A stretch of 64,000 nucleotides of DNA from Chelonoidis abingdonii (taxonomy: Eukaryota; Chordata; Testudines; Testudinidae), in assembly GCF_003597395.2 (NCBI RefSeq), contig NC_133770.1, positions 208,066,452 through 208,130,451 of the forward strand. The letters run 5' to 3'. Of this stretch, positions 45,795-57,923 are shown in pieces (position 1 is the stretch's first letter; every line of letters starts with the position of its first letter). Made by a program: the position numbers and the translations under genes. Under the pieces are notes generated by a model. That model was given only the letters and a program-made list of their open reading frames with translations. It made no database searches and had not been told where the DNA came from.

Positions 45795-48700
45795 CATATG
45801 CAACTAATGTTGAATTCCTCATAGTAGACTTTGACATAAAATGTGTGTAAAATACTCCAAGTGTGAGCAGCAGAAGGTATTAGGATCACTTAAAATTATT
45901 GCCTTGGTTTTTATTTTAAAAATTTATAATTCCAGATCAAAAGTATTCAAGAAAAGACAAGAAATTGATGCCTGAAGTCTAGAGAGCTTTAGTCTTCATG
46001 TAAATGTTTACTAATAGGGTCATACCTGAGTAGCAATGTTCAGATCCAGACTTAGAAGATCAAAACTTGTCTATAGTTCAATGGCATTTGGGCCTGGGGT
46101 TTTTGTTCAGAGCCTTCTCTAATAAAAAAATATTATGGGAACTCTAAATTAATTCAATAAATGTTATTTTAAAGTTGTCCCATAGTGTGAAAGAAGTTGG
46201 CTAAATATGCACTTCAAAACATCCTAGTCATGGCTTCTTATATTTGTGCCAAGTTGTATAGCAGTAGTTCTTGGAAATCTTACTGTGAGAAATTTTTTAA
46301 TCTTTCCCTAACCTATTGGTACCACAGATTTCAGAGGATCCAATTTTCCATTCATGGTATTTTTTTTTCATGACATATAGCCACATTATATATCCATAGG
46401 GCTCTGCTGTGCCCTTTCTTAGCACTTAACGGTATATAGCCAAAGGCTCTGAAAAGGTTAAAATAATGTTTCTCAGTTGGATGTGTTGATTATTAATGGA
46501 TGATGTTCTGTTGCACTGGCACAGTCATCTGTCACTGACTCGTAACAGAATAATTAATTTATGGGGGAAGTTGAGGTCTAAGCCATTACTTTTCAATTTC
46601 AGGAAATATCTGATGGCAGTGCTCTGAAAGGGCTAACTAGCCAGTAAATTCTGGGCATTATTTCTTAGTAATCACGATCATATAATAGAATTACCTTAAT
46701 TAGACAGGCTTTCTACATTGCAAATCATTGTGAATGGCAGCTTTCTAAATACCTTGTTTTAAAACCACAGAACCAAAAAGATTACTTTTGAGTGTCACCT
46801 CATTGCATTCTTTCCTCAAAAAATAGCATGAATATTTTACTGTTAATTATCCTGATAAAATGCTTGCAAAACAGCTGGTCAGAATGGTTATTTTAAACTA
46901 AGGTTGCAGCTACAAATATCTAGGCTTTTAAAAAGCCTGTATTTCAGAAGCAATTGATATCAATTGTTCAGAGGTTCTAATGTGTTGTATTTTATGAGTC
47001 CAATGAGAATTAACAGTTCCAAAAATTTGCTATTGAAGAAGACAAAATTAATCAATTGCAATGTGTAGCAAACAATATATACTAATGCAAAAGGTCACTT
47101 TTTAAACATCAGAAGACTGTTTTTCCAAATAATTGTAAATTACATTTTGAGAGTATGACAGTTATAACTGATCAGCCACTTGTAGCAAAAGTGGCTTTCA
47201 TATAAAAAAGAGATTTGGTACCATAAGTCATACACATGAATGTTTTTTGTTTTTCCGTTATCTACATTTGCCTGCCCTGAGGGAATAGATAATTTACATA
47301 TGGAAAACAATAATTAATGTAATGTACTTTGAGCAGCCCAGGTGACTCTCTCCTCACTCTTATTAAAAAAAATAAATATATTGGACAACTCTTGGCACAC
47401 AAACAGACTGAGCAATTTATTATTGTGAACCCATTTTCTTACCTAATCTGAAGGTGGCTGGAAATAATATTTAAAACTACTGAAATAGATCAGATAAGGG
47501 TGTTTCAAAACTGTATTGTATCTATATTGATAGTTCTGGTTTATAATGAGTATAAAATGAGCTGAAAGTAACAGGTTTTTTTAGAAAGGCTTGGATACTC
47601 TGGTGGCAATGGATATGTTTGTCTTTACCACAGGATTGAACAATATGGGCCTGATTTTTTCAGAGGTGCTGAGCACACTGTTATGTTTGACTTTTGCTGG
47701 AATTTTAGGAGTTCAGCCTTCTGAACATCAGGCCTTATGAGTAGTACTGGGTGCAGCATGATGGCTGAATTTTTTTTTTTTTGCCAAAAAATATGCTTCA
47801 GATCATGAGAAACATTTAGTGAATTGCCGCCTCCAGAGTTTGGTGAATCTAGCTCTTCATTTCCTTTGCTTTTATTTTAAAAAGATTTTAAATGCCCTGA
47901 AACACTTCCTTCTAGGTTGGCTAAAATATTTTGTTCAACCCTAAATGAAAGCTTTCTAGTTTGTTTGAAATTCAAAAGTAAATTACATAAATTCCATTTT
48001 GGTTTGACTCAATCTGGATTTTTTTTCAGAGTAGCCAGCAAACGGAAAAATCAGTTTTTCATATAGCTCTATTTGAGTCTCCTGTTGGCTTTCCAAATCT
48101 ATGCCTACTGTCCAACTGTATAATAGAGACAACTGAAACCTTAGTGGGAAGAAGAAAAATAACATGGACAAAATTACCTATATGCTAAAAATATAGCACC
48201 TAGTAACCTGCCACATAATAAATAGCTAGTTGTAATTTAGTACTGGTCAAAGCAATTAAAATGAATCAAAGTCAACATTATGATCTTATGAACATCTTTG
48301 ACTACCACTGTCCTTTTTGTTGAGAGAGACTGATATTCAGAAATTACCTCAAAGAATTTGACATATTGGTAGCAAAGTGCGTTGACTTGAGTTTATATGG
48401 ATTCAGTGGTTGACATGTTAATGTTGGTGGCTGAGATTGACACACAAAGAAGAGTTTAATTGATTTCAAAACATTACCTTTCAGGTTGGCAGATTCTTTA
48501 AAGCAGATGCAGTGTGTTGTAGATGGCATTTTTTTAAAGTAATGGTCCCATAGGCAGTTGTCCAAGTTTGAGCTCTGTCAGTTCCAAATGGGAGTATGCT
48601 TCAGAATGCTAGGTTCTTTCATTCTGTGAAATACATGACACATAAAGGTTTTAAATTCTCCTACCTTAACAAAATTAAATTTTTTAAACTAGAAAAAGGA

Positions 48701-49984
48701 AAGAAAATGTAAATTAAAAAGAAACCTCTTTAATGCTGCTTTAAAGGTAAAGTTTTAATATTTTTTCTTGATGTTTATTTATTACACTTGTATATCTCTT
48801 CAGAAGGTTTTCAGTAAGTTGTCTGACCCTTGTCAGTGTGTACAGAGCCCATTTTAAATGTAAATCCATGTAAGCAGATAGAGTTACATGGGGGATGAAT
48901 TTGGTATGTTATACAGTAAAGCTCCATGCAACTCCAATATCTTTGGTCATGGAGGAACCTTTCTGTGCTTTAAGCTAATAGTTTATTACTATAACGGCTT
49001 CTACTCTGATTTAGATAACCACAGAATTACATCCATACTGCCATTATAGATGCAGCTTGCACTGGGTTATGTGAGGTTACATTTCATCATGTCGTGCCAG
49101 AATTCTCCCACTGTCATGTGAGTGGGCCTGACTCTCTCTCTCTCTCTCCCCAGAGGATATGAGTAATTCCCATCAATTTCAATGGGACCTACTCATGCCC
49201 TGTGAATCAAAAATCATGATCCCAGGGAAGAAAACATGCTCCAAAAATGGATCTAAAATGGAAAAGCTTTTGAACATCCTCATATGCTCCTGTTTTTTTG
49301 TTTTATGTGTTTTTTGTTTTGTTTTTAAAGCTAGAGTATAATGTGAACAGAAATGTGGGGGAGCAGATACATACTATATAAAGAAGCAGCAAATGCAAAA
49401 ATTCAGCCACACTCCATACTCCAATGCAATTGTGTTATAATGTGTTAACACTTAGCAATCATACTGTAGACAGACAACAAATACGCTGGATTATCTAATA
49501 TTTTAAAACTAGTAGGCAATTGTAATGAAGACATTTTTCACGGGGACTAGACATACACTCAACAAACTTCAGATTGACCATAACCAGTCTAGAAAGATCC
49601 CAATTATGCTAAACAGAATGATCACCATTTATTAGTCAATATTTACTTACCTGAGATACTACAGTTATTTCCTATTCTAAGTATAAGGGAAAACTCTGAT
49701 ATCTGATACTACTGTTGACTTTGCAGGGATGATCTCTACAGTTAGTGTATGGCCACAGATGATGGATGCAGAGACAGTAGAAGACTGCAGATATTGGGAT
49801 TGCAGTCTTGAATGCCAGTAGAGAGAGTAATATTAAACATAGTGATTAATCAAAAAAGAATGAGAAGATATTGCCAATAGACTTGGATATTAATATGCAG
49901 AAAAAATGGTGCTGTGTACAATTCTATCACCACTACATAACTCATTTTCCCCCTTTTTGTGCTTATGTTCATAGCAATGGGTAG
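45795..49984 (+). other. Putative intron, AT-rich, no exon recognised
   Basis: About 4.2 kb with no transposon that I can name. A CT microsatellite (CTCTCTCTCTCTCTC) lies at about 49,132-49,149. At 47,640-47,690 is GGGCCTGATTTTTTCAGAGG, a weak member of the dispersed GGGCCTGAT motif set. Confidence 0.5.
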
Positions 49985-52900
49985 ACTTTACACCTTTCAC
50001 AGAATCTGGTACATATTTTTGGTGACTGTAAACTTAAAGGGCTGGATGTCCTGGTGTTGCCAGAAGGGCTTTGGCTTCCTCGACCACGGGATGCTATTTG
50101 AGGAAGGACTGCTAGGCAGAGATGGCATTCACCTTTCGAGGAGCGGAAAGACCCTATTTGCACACAGGCTGGCTAACCTAGTGAGGAGGTTTAATAGGTT
50201 CGAGGGGACGCGTGAGCAGCCCAAGGTAGTGGGACATGAGACCTGAGGAGATGGGTCGGAACGGGGATGTGTGGCTTATAATGGCAGAGAGAAGGAAGGG
50301 TCGGCAAACTGGGAGGCAGATAACAGTATTTAGATGCCATGAGTCTGCGATTGTACAGTGTAGTAATAGCAGGAAAACTGGAATGCTGAATTGAAATACA
50401 TTACTATGACTATCAGTGGGTGGCATCACGGAAATTGGTGGGTATACACATGATTGGAGCTGTTGGTGGGATGGTATAGTTTGCTCAGGAAGGATAGACA
50501 GGGGAAAAGGGAGGATGTGTGCCTTATAATATTAAAATGTACCAACTATGGACTGGGTGGGATCGCGCATATAGGGACGCAAGTGTTGGAGTTCTGGGTT
50601 AGATAAAAGGGTAAAAAACAAAGGGTCGATGTCGTGCTAGGATTAATACAGGCCACCTAGACAGGTGAAAGAGGAGATGAGGCTTTTTTGATCAAGCTAA
50701 CAAAGACCATCCCGCAGGCCCAAGACTTTGGGTGATGGGACTGGCAATTCAACTATCTGGATATGTTGAAAATACACGATGGGGGCACGAACCGACAGTA
50801 AGTTCGTGGACTAGCGACTGAGCAACTTGGTTTTTGCAGACAGGTCGAAAAGCTACTAGGGGGGAGTGTTCATGACTTGATTTTAACAAATAGGGAGGAA
50901 TTCGTTGGAAGTTGAAGGTAGCTTGGGGAAAGTGATCATGAATCCATAGAGTTGTTGAAGGGTAGAGGGGTTACAGCCAAAATGAGACATGGATTGTCAG
51001 AGCGGAATTTTGGTAGCTCAAGGAGTGGAAAGTACCGTCACATGGAAATCAAGACTGAAGGGGAAAAACTTGAGCGGGTTGAGTTTTTTCAAAGGACCAT
51101 TAGAGGCGCAAAGCAAGCTATTCAATGCGGTACGGGAAGATAGAAATGTTTGGAAGCAAAAGCCCCTGCTTACACCGACGAGATCTAGCTCGGAAACCTC
51201 AAGAAAAGGGTAGTATAAAAAATGGGAACTAGTCAATTACAAGAGAATTGAGGCAATAACAGGGTAATGCGGTGGCAAGATGAGAAAGGCCAGGCACAAA
51301 TGAGTTCAAATAGCTATGGGAAAAAGGGAACAAGAAGACTTTTTATCCATTTACATTGAAGAGAGCCAGGAAGACCAGGACAGGGTAGGCCACTGCTCAG
51401 TGAGGGAGAGAACAGTAACAGGAACTTGGAAATGGAAGAGATGCTTAATGACTTTTCGTTTCGGCTTCACTGAGAAGTCTGAGAGATGTAGTATTAGTGA
51501 ATGCTTATGGAAAGGGTAGGATTAGACTGATAAAATAAAAAAGAGCAGTTAAAATCACTTAGAAAGTTAGATGCCTGCAGATCACCGGGGCCTAATGAAA
51601 TGCATCTAGAATACTAAGGAGTTAATGGGAGGTAGTCTGAGCCTCTAGTATTATTCTTTGGAAAGTCATGGGAGACAGATGAGATGTCGCAGACTGGGAA
51701 AGGGCAAATATAGTGCCCATATAAAAAGGGAAATAAAACAACCAGGACTACGACAGTAAGTTTAACTTCTGTGCCCGGAAGAAGAATGAAGCAAGTAATT
51801 AAAGAAATTCATGCAAACACTTGGAAGGTGGTAAGGTGCGATGATAGGAATAGCACAATGGATTTGTAAGAACAAATCTGTCAAGCAATCTGATAGCTTT
51901 TTGATAGGAACGAGTCTTGTGGAAAGGAGAAGCGGTGGATGTGGTATACCTAGACTTAGTAGAGCATTATGAGATACGGCTCTGGCATGATATTCTTATC
52001 GATAAACTAGGCAAATACTTTAGATGGGGCTTCTATAAAGTGGGTGCATAACTGTCTGATAACGATACTCAGAGAGTGAGTTAATGGCTCCCATCCTGTG
52101 GAAAATATAACTAAGTTAAGGTTCCGCAGGGTCTGTTTTGGGACGGCTCTGTTCAATATCTTCATCACGACTTAGATGTTGGCATAGAGACGCTATTTAA
52201 ATTGGGACGATACAAAGTGGGAGGGATTGCAACTGCTTTGAGGACAGGGTCAAAATTCAAATGATCTGGACAATTGGAGAAATGGTCTGATAACCGGATG
52301 AAGTTCCATAAAGACAATGCAAAGTGCTTTCCACTTGGAAGAACAATCGTTTCAAACATACAGACAATTGGGAAGAGATGTCCTAGGAGAGGAGTATTGC
52401 AGAAAGTGATCCTAGGGTCATAGTGACACAACTAAAAGTATGAAGTCACAGATGTGTATTCTCGTTGCAAAAAAGCAAACCTGATTCTGGATGCATTCAG
52501 GTTGGTTGTAAATGACACGTTAGAGTCATTGTTCTCGCTCTCTCTGCGCTTGGTAGGGCTCAACTGGAGTATTGTGCCAGTTCTGGGACACCGGATTTCA
52601 CAGAAAGTGTGGAATTGGAGAGGTCCAGAGAAGAGCAACAAGAATGAAAACGATCTTGAGACATGACCTTGAAGGAAGGCTGAAAGAATGGGTTTATTGA
52701 GTTTGGACGAGAGAAAGCTGTAAGGGTACATGATCAGCAGTTTTTCAGGTTTAAAGCGCGTACATTCACGAGGAGGAGAAAACTTGTTCACCTTAGCTTA
52801 ATGCATAGGAACCAGAAGCATGCTTAATGCAGCAAGGAGATTGTTGGAATTAGGAAGTTCCTAATGTCAGGGTGTTAACATGGCAGTTAAATGCATAGGG

Positions 52901-53048
52901 AGGTGTGTGGGGTCTCATCTCTGGAGATATTTTAACTGTAGTAAATGTCTATCAGGATGTTCGACAGATTGGTTGCCATGAGGGCAGGGGACTGGACTCG
53001 ATGATCTCTCGAGGTCCCTTCCAGTCCTAGATTCTATGAATCTATGAT
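49985..53048 (+). mobile_element. Long, heavily decayed CR1 LINE (end of ORF1 to 3' tail)
   Basis: About 3.1 kb. At 50,090-50,185 the plus frame gives LFEEGLLGRDGIHLSRSGKT, which resembles the esterase-like segment of the first CR1 protein. Later blocks follow ORF2 order: endonuclease-RT linker, an RT region near 52,135 (TCTGTTCAATATCTTCATCA), and the thumb at 52,556-52,680 (CAACTGGAGTATTGTGCC, GAAGAGCAACAAGAATG). It then ends with GGACTGGACTCGATGATCTC, CTTCCAGTCCTAG and ATTCTATGAATCTATGA at 53,048. One- and two-base gaps are so frequent that no frame stays open for more than about 100 codons. Confidence 0.85.
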
Positions 53049-53895
53049 GTTGATCTGATGTACAACAACGTTATGGTAGTGTAATTCCAATAACTCCAGT
53101 GTCATTACTTTGGGTTTAGATCAATATATCTGACATCAGAATTGGCCCAGAAAAAAAGCCATTGGTCTGAACATCGCATATAAACAATGTACTAATAAAA
53201 GTGATTGTTTCCAGACTTAGTTGGCTAACAATATAGTACTATGTATTAAACTGTGTTTATCTATGATATCAACGACACAAATTCTAAGGATCAGCGATTT
53301 TAGGAGCATCTAAGCTTCCATCACCCTTATTAAGAAGAACTTTAAGATGATGAAGGTTTGGGCACTTAACATTGAAAGGGTCTTTAAGTACTCATTGGGT
53401 TGATCAAGCTCTGTCCATATGCATGCATATTATGTTGAAACATATGGCATCAAAATTGCTATGAGAAAGCTAGTTGACTCTACTGGGTTGAAATAAATCA
53501 ATGAGCAGAATTTTAAGGAGAGGATCACTGTTCTGACCTGTGGTGTGAGATGTAGGAACATCATTCGTTTTATTAGGACATAACCCTGAAAAAACACCAA
53601 GGCAACCATTAATGGTCTACATGGTGCCAAGCGCTGCTGGAGCCAGCCAGTGAGTTCGGAGCCTGGAAACATAGCATATACAGAAGGTAACCATACTAGT
53701 GGTCACATGTCCTGCTCCAGATTCCTACAGTTCTCTGACTTCAAATTGGCACGCTTGCTTTCTTCCAAATTCTGTCTGGCAGATACCAAAGCATACATGG
53801 GAGGAGATGAGGAAAGGAGGTGGAAGGGTGCTTGAATAAAATAACACAACTTGGAGAAGACAAAATGGGAAGCAGTGACTGAATGGTGATGGGGT
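53049..53895 (+). other. No gene seen
   Basis: Unrecognised DNA between the long CR1 and a short hAT. Confidence 0.5.
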
Positions 53896-53997
53896 CAGAC
53901 GTGCTGGAACTAGGGGTGCTGGAGGTGTTGCTTGAAGTAGTTATATATGGTTTCTGCCTTCAGCACCCCCACTATAAAAATTGTTTCAGGACCACTG
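53896..53997. mobile_element. Short hAT-type MITE (102 bases), perfect 8-bp duplication
   Basis: Starts CAGACGTGCTGGAACTAGGG and ends TTGTTTCAGGACCACTG; the interior GGGGTGCTGGAGG and CTTCAGCACCCCCACTATA matches the MITE at 26,899-27,034. Both flanks are GATGGGGT (53,888-53,895 and 53,998-54,005). Confidence 0.9.
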
Positions 53998-54005
53998 GAT
54001 GGGGT

Positions 54006-56119
54006 AAGGTGTAAACGGGGAGGCTGCCCCAATGCTCCCTAGGGTGCCCTAAGACTTCATTCCAGAATCTCTTCCCTCAGCAACCTCTCCATGGTGGCCC
54101 TCAATTCCTTCCAGTACCCTAGTCCTGTCAACCTTCCCTGTGTTTTAGGTGTGTTGGGATATAACCTCCTGTCTCCCGCACATTGGCACCAATTGGTAAA
54201 GGGGCACAGGGGAGAGATGTGGACCCTGTAGGGGAAATGAGTGACTATTTCTCATCATTGAGAAGTGTCATACCTGGCAGTGAACGAAACTTGACAATTA
54301 TGTAATCTCTCTATTTCCCAAATTAGGAAACCCTATCAAATGAGAGGTGAGGTGAATCATACAACAAATCCATGACAGAACTGGGAATAGAATTTAAATT
54401 TAACTCTCAGTGTCCTACTCTAAATCCAGATCATATGACTAGGTTAATTCTGCTAGTAGACACCACATTATCTGAATGTGGATTTCAAACCTATGATTAC
54501 AAAGAGGAAGTTAAGTTATGAGGAGAAGAATTTCACTGCTTCACAATAGAAGCTTCCTTTTCTATCACAGACTACAAGAGATTATGCAGGACCCCAAATG
54601 CAGAAAATGTTACAATTTACATGATTCTGCCACTCACTTTTATGTGTACAGCAAGCTATCTGAATGCACCCAAAACTGGAAGACTTTAAAAGACGCCTAG
54701 TGGAATTATGTAACAATGTACTAGTGTTTACATGTCCCACTTTTACATGATGCATATTGCATGATAATAGCGCTCTTTTGTCCACTGAAATACATTGCTG
54801 CAGCTGTCCTTTAATACGTCAGAGTCCTTTAATAACCTTTTACTGGCCATTCTGTCACAGAATCATCAAAATTATTACTGTTTGTGGAACTGAACAACAT
54901 TATTATAATTCTTTGCAGAGTTGGTCAAAATTTTCCATTTTGGAAATTAAACATTTTTGCTGAAACTTTGATGAATTTTTTTTCCCTCCTCCTTTCAATC
55001 AGTTTATAGATCTAGTTAAAAAAAACAAACCCCGATTTGAAATTGCTTTTTAAAAAAGTACTCAGGAACCCCTTTCCTCTCCCCCCTACCAGCTCTAATT
55101 TATATTCTAATAGCACTGAAGAGAGCCATTTGGCGATCAGGGCCCCATTGTGCTAGAGACTGTGCATGCATGATGTAAAAAGACAATCCTTGCCCGAAAG
55201 AGCTTCCAGTCTTGATTTATGACAAGAGACAACAGATGGATGAAACAAAGATCGGAGGGAAAAGAAGAACTTGTGATAATTGTAAAATCAGAAAATCTTG
55301 CCTGGCAAGCAATAGCCATGAGTCACCTGCCTCATCATCATCAGTGGGCATGTTTGGTAGGAACAGTGAGTTGAGGAGGTTAAGGTAGTTGTTGTATAGG
55401 TGCAGCTCCACAGGAGAGGTGTGTGAGTGTGTGTATTTAGAGTACCAGGGGAGTGTAAAAGTTAAACTCCTTTAGCTGGCTTCTTCAATCCACATTAAAG
55501 TATTTGTTGAATTTGTTCAGTTGCACAAAGATACTTCCAGGGAAATTGAATAAATGCCCGTAGACTTGCTGGTAATACCAGATACTTGTTGAATCTTCTT
55601 ATCATCTTGTAATATTTATTTAATCTTTTTGCCAGCAGTGAGAGCGGTTGGGTTAATCAACCACCTCAGGGAAAGCTGAGTAATCTGGACCAGTGTCTTT
55701 AACACAGGTGGCCATGTAGCCTGTCTCTACAGTGGGCAGAGTGCATATTGGCAAATACAGTAAAGACATCTAGCAATTAGATCACTATTATGTGTTGAAT
55801 CACCTTTATTACCAATGTACACGTAAAGGTAAATCAGATAATTTATTGGATGAGTGCAAAATTTTACTGCATGTGCTACTTCACTTCTGAAGAGAGAATT
55901 GGAAATTGTCAGGATGGATGTAGGAAGACACCAATTGTTCTGGTCCGACATCAAAGGGTCTGAGCTCGTAATGTAGTAAAATTAGCAATGGCTTCTCCTC
56001 TTTCTCTTCTCCAGAAATCAGTTGTGTTTATGTTAAACCAGGCCTCAGAAAAGCAGAATTTAAAGGCAAAAGCATTAAACTTTCCCAGTTAATTTCATGA
56101 GCTGGGATTTCTTTGTCAT
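54006..56119 (+). other. Putative intron, no exon recognised; one dispersed repeat
   Basis: At 55,108-55,290 the words AGGGCCCCATTGTGCTAGAG, ACAATCCTTGCCCGAAAGAG and CTTCCAGTCTTGA belong to a repeat that is widespread in reptile genomes, which I cannot assign to a class. The rest is unrecognised. Confidence 0.45.
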
Positions 56120-56507
56120 GGACTCATAGAAATGTAGATGTAGAGGGGACCTTGAAAGATCATCTAGCCCAGCCCCTTGCACTGAGGCAGGACCAAGTAT
56201 ACCTAGATCATCCTTGGCTCAGGTGTTTGTCTTACCTATTCTTAAAAATATGCCATGATGATGATTCCACACCTCCCTTAGAAGCCTATTCCAATACTTA
56301 ACTTTCCTTAGAGTTAGAAAGTTTTTCTTAATATCTAATCTAAGTCTCCCTTGATGCAGAGTAAGTTGATTTACTTCTTGTCTTGCCTTCAGTGGACACG
56401 GTAAACAGTTGATCATGGTCCTCTTTATAATAACCTTTAACATATTTGTAGACTTTTATTAGGCTCCCAACCCCAATCATCTTTTCTCAATTTAAACATG
56501 TCCTGTT
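56120..56507 (-). mobile_element. CR1-family LINE 3' part, antisense
   Basis: The plus strand reads AGAGGGGACCTTGAAAGATC, CATCTAGCCCAGCCCCTTGC, then the reverse complement of the ORF2 end. On the minus strand a frame from 56,443 to 56,219 reads LTLHQGRLRLDIKKNFLTLR and WNRLLREVWN, matching the last part of the CR1 RT ORF. No tail repeat can be seen at its end. Confidence 0.85.
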
Positions 56508-57299
56508 TAAAAAAAAAATATTAAGGCAAAGTTACAATAAAATATTAACATGCTACATTTTACTTTACTTAATGCTTATTCAGGATCAGGTTAATATTCA
56601 AAGACCCTGACTAGCGATTCTGGCTTGCTGACCTCTTAATCTAGGATAAAAAGGGTGATTCAAATTTCTAAATACCTATTCTCTTTTTGGCACTTCTCTT
56701 GTGTATGTACTTGGTGTGAAAGCTTTTCTGTTATGGGAACAGTCCATATTTTGCTATACCACAATTCTATAAGAGGAGAGACCACGTTTTCCCAGTAATG
56801 TGCAGCACAATGTCTCGCTACTAACAATAAAATAAATTAATTTGTCATTATGTTTAAAGAGTTGATCAGGAAATCTCTAGGAAGCTGCCATTTTGTCATA
56901 AGATTTCTCTCTTTTTAATAATTTCCTCCCAAAATAATCTAATTCCTGGGCACAACTGCCACATGTACAAGTATGTTTCCTTTTCCCCGTAAACCCTCCA
57001 ACATAGTGCCTCCTTGATAGCAAAAATATGATGGCTCTCCACTGGAGTCAAATGCCATCTATTCAGTAATTTACGAAAATTTTATTTGAGCTACACAAAT
57101 TAAAGCTCTGTATGCTCTTTCCCATATAGAGACCCACTCATTCAGATCAGTTTTTGTCTAAACCCCTTTATTACTCTGTAGCAATTCATCCCTGTATCCA
57201 CTTTCCGTAGGGTTCCTTTTTGATTGTCTGGTCATGAAAAAGCTCCTGATGGAGCCATATTGCCTCTTTCTATTCTTCCTATCATTCCTTTGCACTGGG
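56508..57299 (+). other. No gene seen
   Basis: AT-rich and unrecognised. It may hide diverged CR1 sequence toward the right end. Confidence 0.4.
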
Positions 57300-57612
57300 A
57301 TAGTTTGCTGATGTGCTTTTAATATTGTCTTTTGGAGAAACTGCCAGCTCTGATAAATTCGCTTTTCCCTTAGATTTTTCTTCCCATGGGACCTTACCTA
57401 GCAATTCTGAGTGGTTACTGCAAATCCTACTTTTTTGAAGTACATTGTCCTTATTCTGCTGCTCTCACCCTCCCTTTCCTTAGAATCCTTTCACCCAAAT
57501 TGCTGTCAACTTTTAGATTTGCAACTAATTCCTCACTGTTAGAATCAAGTCTAAAATCGCCATCTCCTTGGTTATTTCGTCCACCTTCTAAAACAAGAAG
57601 TTATCCATAATA

Positions 57613-57923
57613 CGGGGGTTCTCAAACTTTATTGCAGCGCAAGCCCCTTCTGACAACAAAAATTATTATACAACCCCAAGAAGAGGGACCGAAGCCTGAG
57701 CCCAGCTGCTCTGGTTGGCAGGGCCAAAGCCTGAGCCCCACTGTCCCAGGCAGGGAGGCCAAAGCTGAAGCTCAAGGACTTCAGTCCCAGGCAAGAGGCC
57801 TGTAACCTGAGCCCCACCACCCTTGGGCTTTTGCTTCAATCCCAGGTGCTGGGGCTTGGGCTTGGGCTTGGGCTTGGGCTTTGGCTGGGGCCCCAGGCCC
57901 CAATAAGTCTGACCCACAATCTG
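57613..57923. mobile_element. hAT-type element inside the CR1, 7/8 target duplication
   Basis: The left end CGGGGGTTCTCAAACTTTAT is a slightly altered hAT terminus of the CAGGGGTTCTCAAAC type. The right end (AAGTCTGACCCACAATCTG) is only a weak inverse. Flanks CCATAATA (57,605-57,612) and CCCTAATA (57,924-57,931) differ at one base. The element breaks the CR1 at ACAAGAAGTTATC and resumes at TCCCAAGAACTTACTGG. It carries a GGGCTT array. Confidence 0.7.
57852..57881 (+). repeat. (GGGCTT)5 hexamer array with G-quadruplex pattern
   Basis: Five perfect GGGCTT units give five runs of three G separated by three bases, which fits the standard intramolecular G-quadruplex pattern on the plus strand. 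It lies within the hAT. The repetitive PK and AQ peptide stretches in the minus-strand frames come from this array and are not proteins. Confidence 0.85.

Noticed and set aside
52432..52791. A 119-codon minus frame
   Set aside because: It is the antisense shadow of the decayed CR1 thumb region at 49,985-53,048.
57852..57881. Telomere-like repeat (interstitial telomere)
   Set aside because: The unit is GGGCTT, not the vertebrate TTAGGG, and it lies within a transposon.
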